A DNA stretch of 64,000 bases from Oikopleura dioica (Eukaryota > Chordata > Appendicularia > Copelata > Oikopleuridae), in the NCBI GenBank assembly GCA_907165135.1, contig OU015567.1, positions 7,383,001 to 7,447,000 on the forward strand, in the 5' to 3' direction. Each line of letters starts with the position of its first letter. Within the stretch, counting starts at the first letter, position 1. Positions 62,701 to 64,000 of the stretch are shown here, piece after piece. The notes beneath the pieces were generated by a model. It did no database searches, was not told the DNA's origin, and worked only from the letters and a program-made list of their open reading frames with translations. The translations under genes and the position numbers were made by a program.

Positions 62701-64000
62701 CATCATCTTCTGACTTGGCAAACCAGCGCTGGCAAATGAACTCGTAAGGTTTTCCCTCGACCTCGATCTCCACTTTTTCCAGATACCATCCAGGCTTTGG
62801 TCCTTTATTATTGTGCCCGATTCTGATCTTCTCCGGGATTCCCACAGACGGAAGTTTGAGCAAGAAAGTGTCAGTTTTGCCCCGTTCAAAATTATTCTCC
62901 ATTCTATTGTCGAGATATTTCTTTCCAGTATCGCCCATGTCGCCAAATACAGTCAGATAAACATCTGCATCTGTTCCGGCTCCTCGGAAATCACCAGTTG
63001 TTATTTTAATCGAGTAATTGGTCAGTTGAGCTTTTTGAGAAGGATCGGATGTTCCAACCAGATCTCGGAACATTCCTTCCTTGTCATTCAGCCAAGATCC
63101 ACAGTAAAAGTACTGTTTGTCATTCGGCCTGATTTGGTTTGTCACAACAAGTCGTTCGAGGAACCAGTCTGATCCGCGACCCCTGCCGTCTTGCTCGATT
63201 CGGACCTTTTTGATGCCTCCAACATCTACACCAGGAATGACAAACACATCCGATTGCCCGCGCTCGAAGGTATCGACAGTTTTTGAAATAAGAGGACATT
63301 TCTCCGTCTGCCCGCGTTTTCCATAAAGCGTTATGAAAACATTCGCATCAGTTCCAGCACCAACCCTGTCTCCTGTAATGACTACGACTTCATACTTCGT
63401 CTTTTGCAGCTTTTTCCCGCGAACGGCCTGTATTTCTCGCGAAATCTGACAATCCCCGCGGTAAAGTGAAAGCCACTTTTCACAATTGAAAAGGTAAGTT
63501 TCCGGCGAATCTTCAGGTGTTACCGCTATTGATTTCAAAAACCAAGAAGCGGATTCTTCGTACCCATCGTGTTCAATCACAATTTTTCCAAGACCCCGAC
63601 GTTTTTAAAATGCATGGAAAAAGTATGAGCAGAGCCGCGGGAAAACTTGAACGGACACAAGTCTGGATCTTGTTGCCCGTTGCCAGAGATTTTGTAAATT
63701 CGTTGCTTCTTCGATTGTCCTTTGGAGCCGATCAGGGTCAAATAAACGCGAGCTTCAGTTCCGGCGCCTTTCATGTCGCCAGTTTCAACTCTGACTTTGT
63801 ATTTGATCTGGCCGCGGACTTTCTTGCCCTTTTTGTTCGTCAGACCAAATTTTTTCTTATAGAAATCGACCATGTGTTTGTCGTTCATGGTGTCATATCC
63901 TTTTATTCCACTTGAAGCGGGTCTAAGTGGCTGGAGACCGTATCCACCTCCACCGCCAAAGCCGCCTCGATTTCCTCCTTCTCCAAGGAGAGGATTTGGC
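56740..64000 (-). CDS. LOXHD1: LOXHD1-like protein with about 17 PLAT domains (runs off right edge)
   Basis: LOXHD1 supports hair-cell stereocilia function in vertebrates; PLAT domains bind membranes or proteins at the plasma membrane. Coding continues to 64000 without a start, so this is partial. Exons on the minus strand: beyond 64000-58998, 58955-58499, 58393-57973, 57933-57566, 57523-57250, about 57186-56991, 56947-56869 and 56826-56740 (ends FRVAPKI). I count 17 copies of the PLAT signature TGDxxGAGTDANVxxxLxG with its paired GHDxxGxxxGWxL; human LOXHD1 has 15. The 14th repeat is split by a GC-AG intron (GAAG|GCTCAG ... AATAAG). The frame is broken by one base near 63590 (finding). Upstream of the first visible PLAT is a Gly-rich segment (GGFGGGGGYG). 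Confidence 0.93.

Overview
The window looks like nuclear DNA of an appendicularian tunicate, most probably Oikopleura (inference from gene content and architecture; no database search was possible). It carries metazoan and chordate-type genes (connexin, LOXHD1, CFAP44, MYPT, Rabex-5, CDC45). They are packed with introns of mostly 40-60 bp, very short intergenic gaps, probable operons whose downstream genes begin just after a pyrimidine-rich AG, and a noticeable share of GC-AG and GA-AG introns. This combination is characteristic of Oikopleura.

Layout. 1-585: 5' end of a minus-strand gene leaving the window. 586-2456: gene-poor stretch with small palindromes and a perfect 262-bp inverted repeat. 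2457-4098: DRAK/STK17-like kinase split by a hAT-type MITE. 4440-6654: CDC45 (replication helicase), followed by a second hAT-type MITE. 8127-14307: WDR61/SKI8, RABGEF1, ATG12 and CFAP96, the first three probably an operon; the last RABGEF1 intron is swollen by two nested transposon-like elements. 14466-19226: tandem pair of S6-kinase genes. 19501-20397: LLPH and CCDC28-like. 20485-21784: two-TM protein. 22090-25465: proteasome ATPase PSMC1, a small helical protein and tRNA-splicing nuclease TSEN34. 27118-29947: myosin phosphatase targeting subunit. 30411-30702: DPM3. 31646-32986: connexin. 33176-34535 (minus): RING protein. 34708-38029: small acidic/basic protein, HMG-box protein, LITAF-domain protein. 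38030-40579: gene-poor, with a short telomere-like tract. 40580-43082: coiled-coil/kelch protein with a signal-like N-terminus. 43384-50207 (minus): acidic protein then CFAP44. 50470-about 54100 (minus): secreted cbEGF/sushi/HYR/ephrin-like protein, with a telomere-repeat-bearing inverted-repeat element in an intron. 54679-56424 (minus): class A GPCR. 56740 to window end (minus): LOXHD1-like protein with about 17 PLAT domains.

Themes. Cilium genes (CFAP96, CFAP44, LOXHD1) and growth/proteostasis genes (two S6Ks, PSMC1, ATG12, LLPH) recur, but I see no evidence that neighbours form one pathway. Gene models were built by eye from splice sites and homology; exon boundaries are given where the frame closes. 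The most unusual items are the transposon insertions with readable target-site duplications, one of them inside a kinase coding exon; the TSEN34 start with no AG upstream of its ATG within the intergenic space; the prenylation-like end of one S6K; and an apparent one-base frameshift in LOXHD1.
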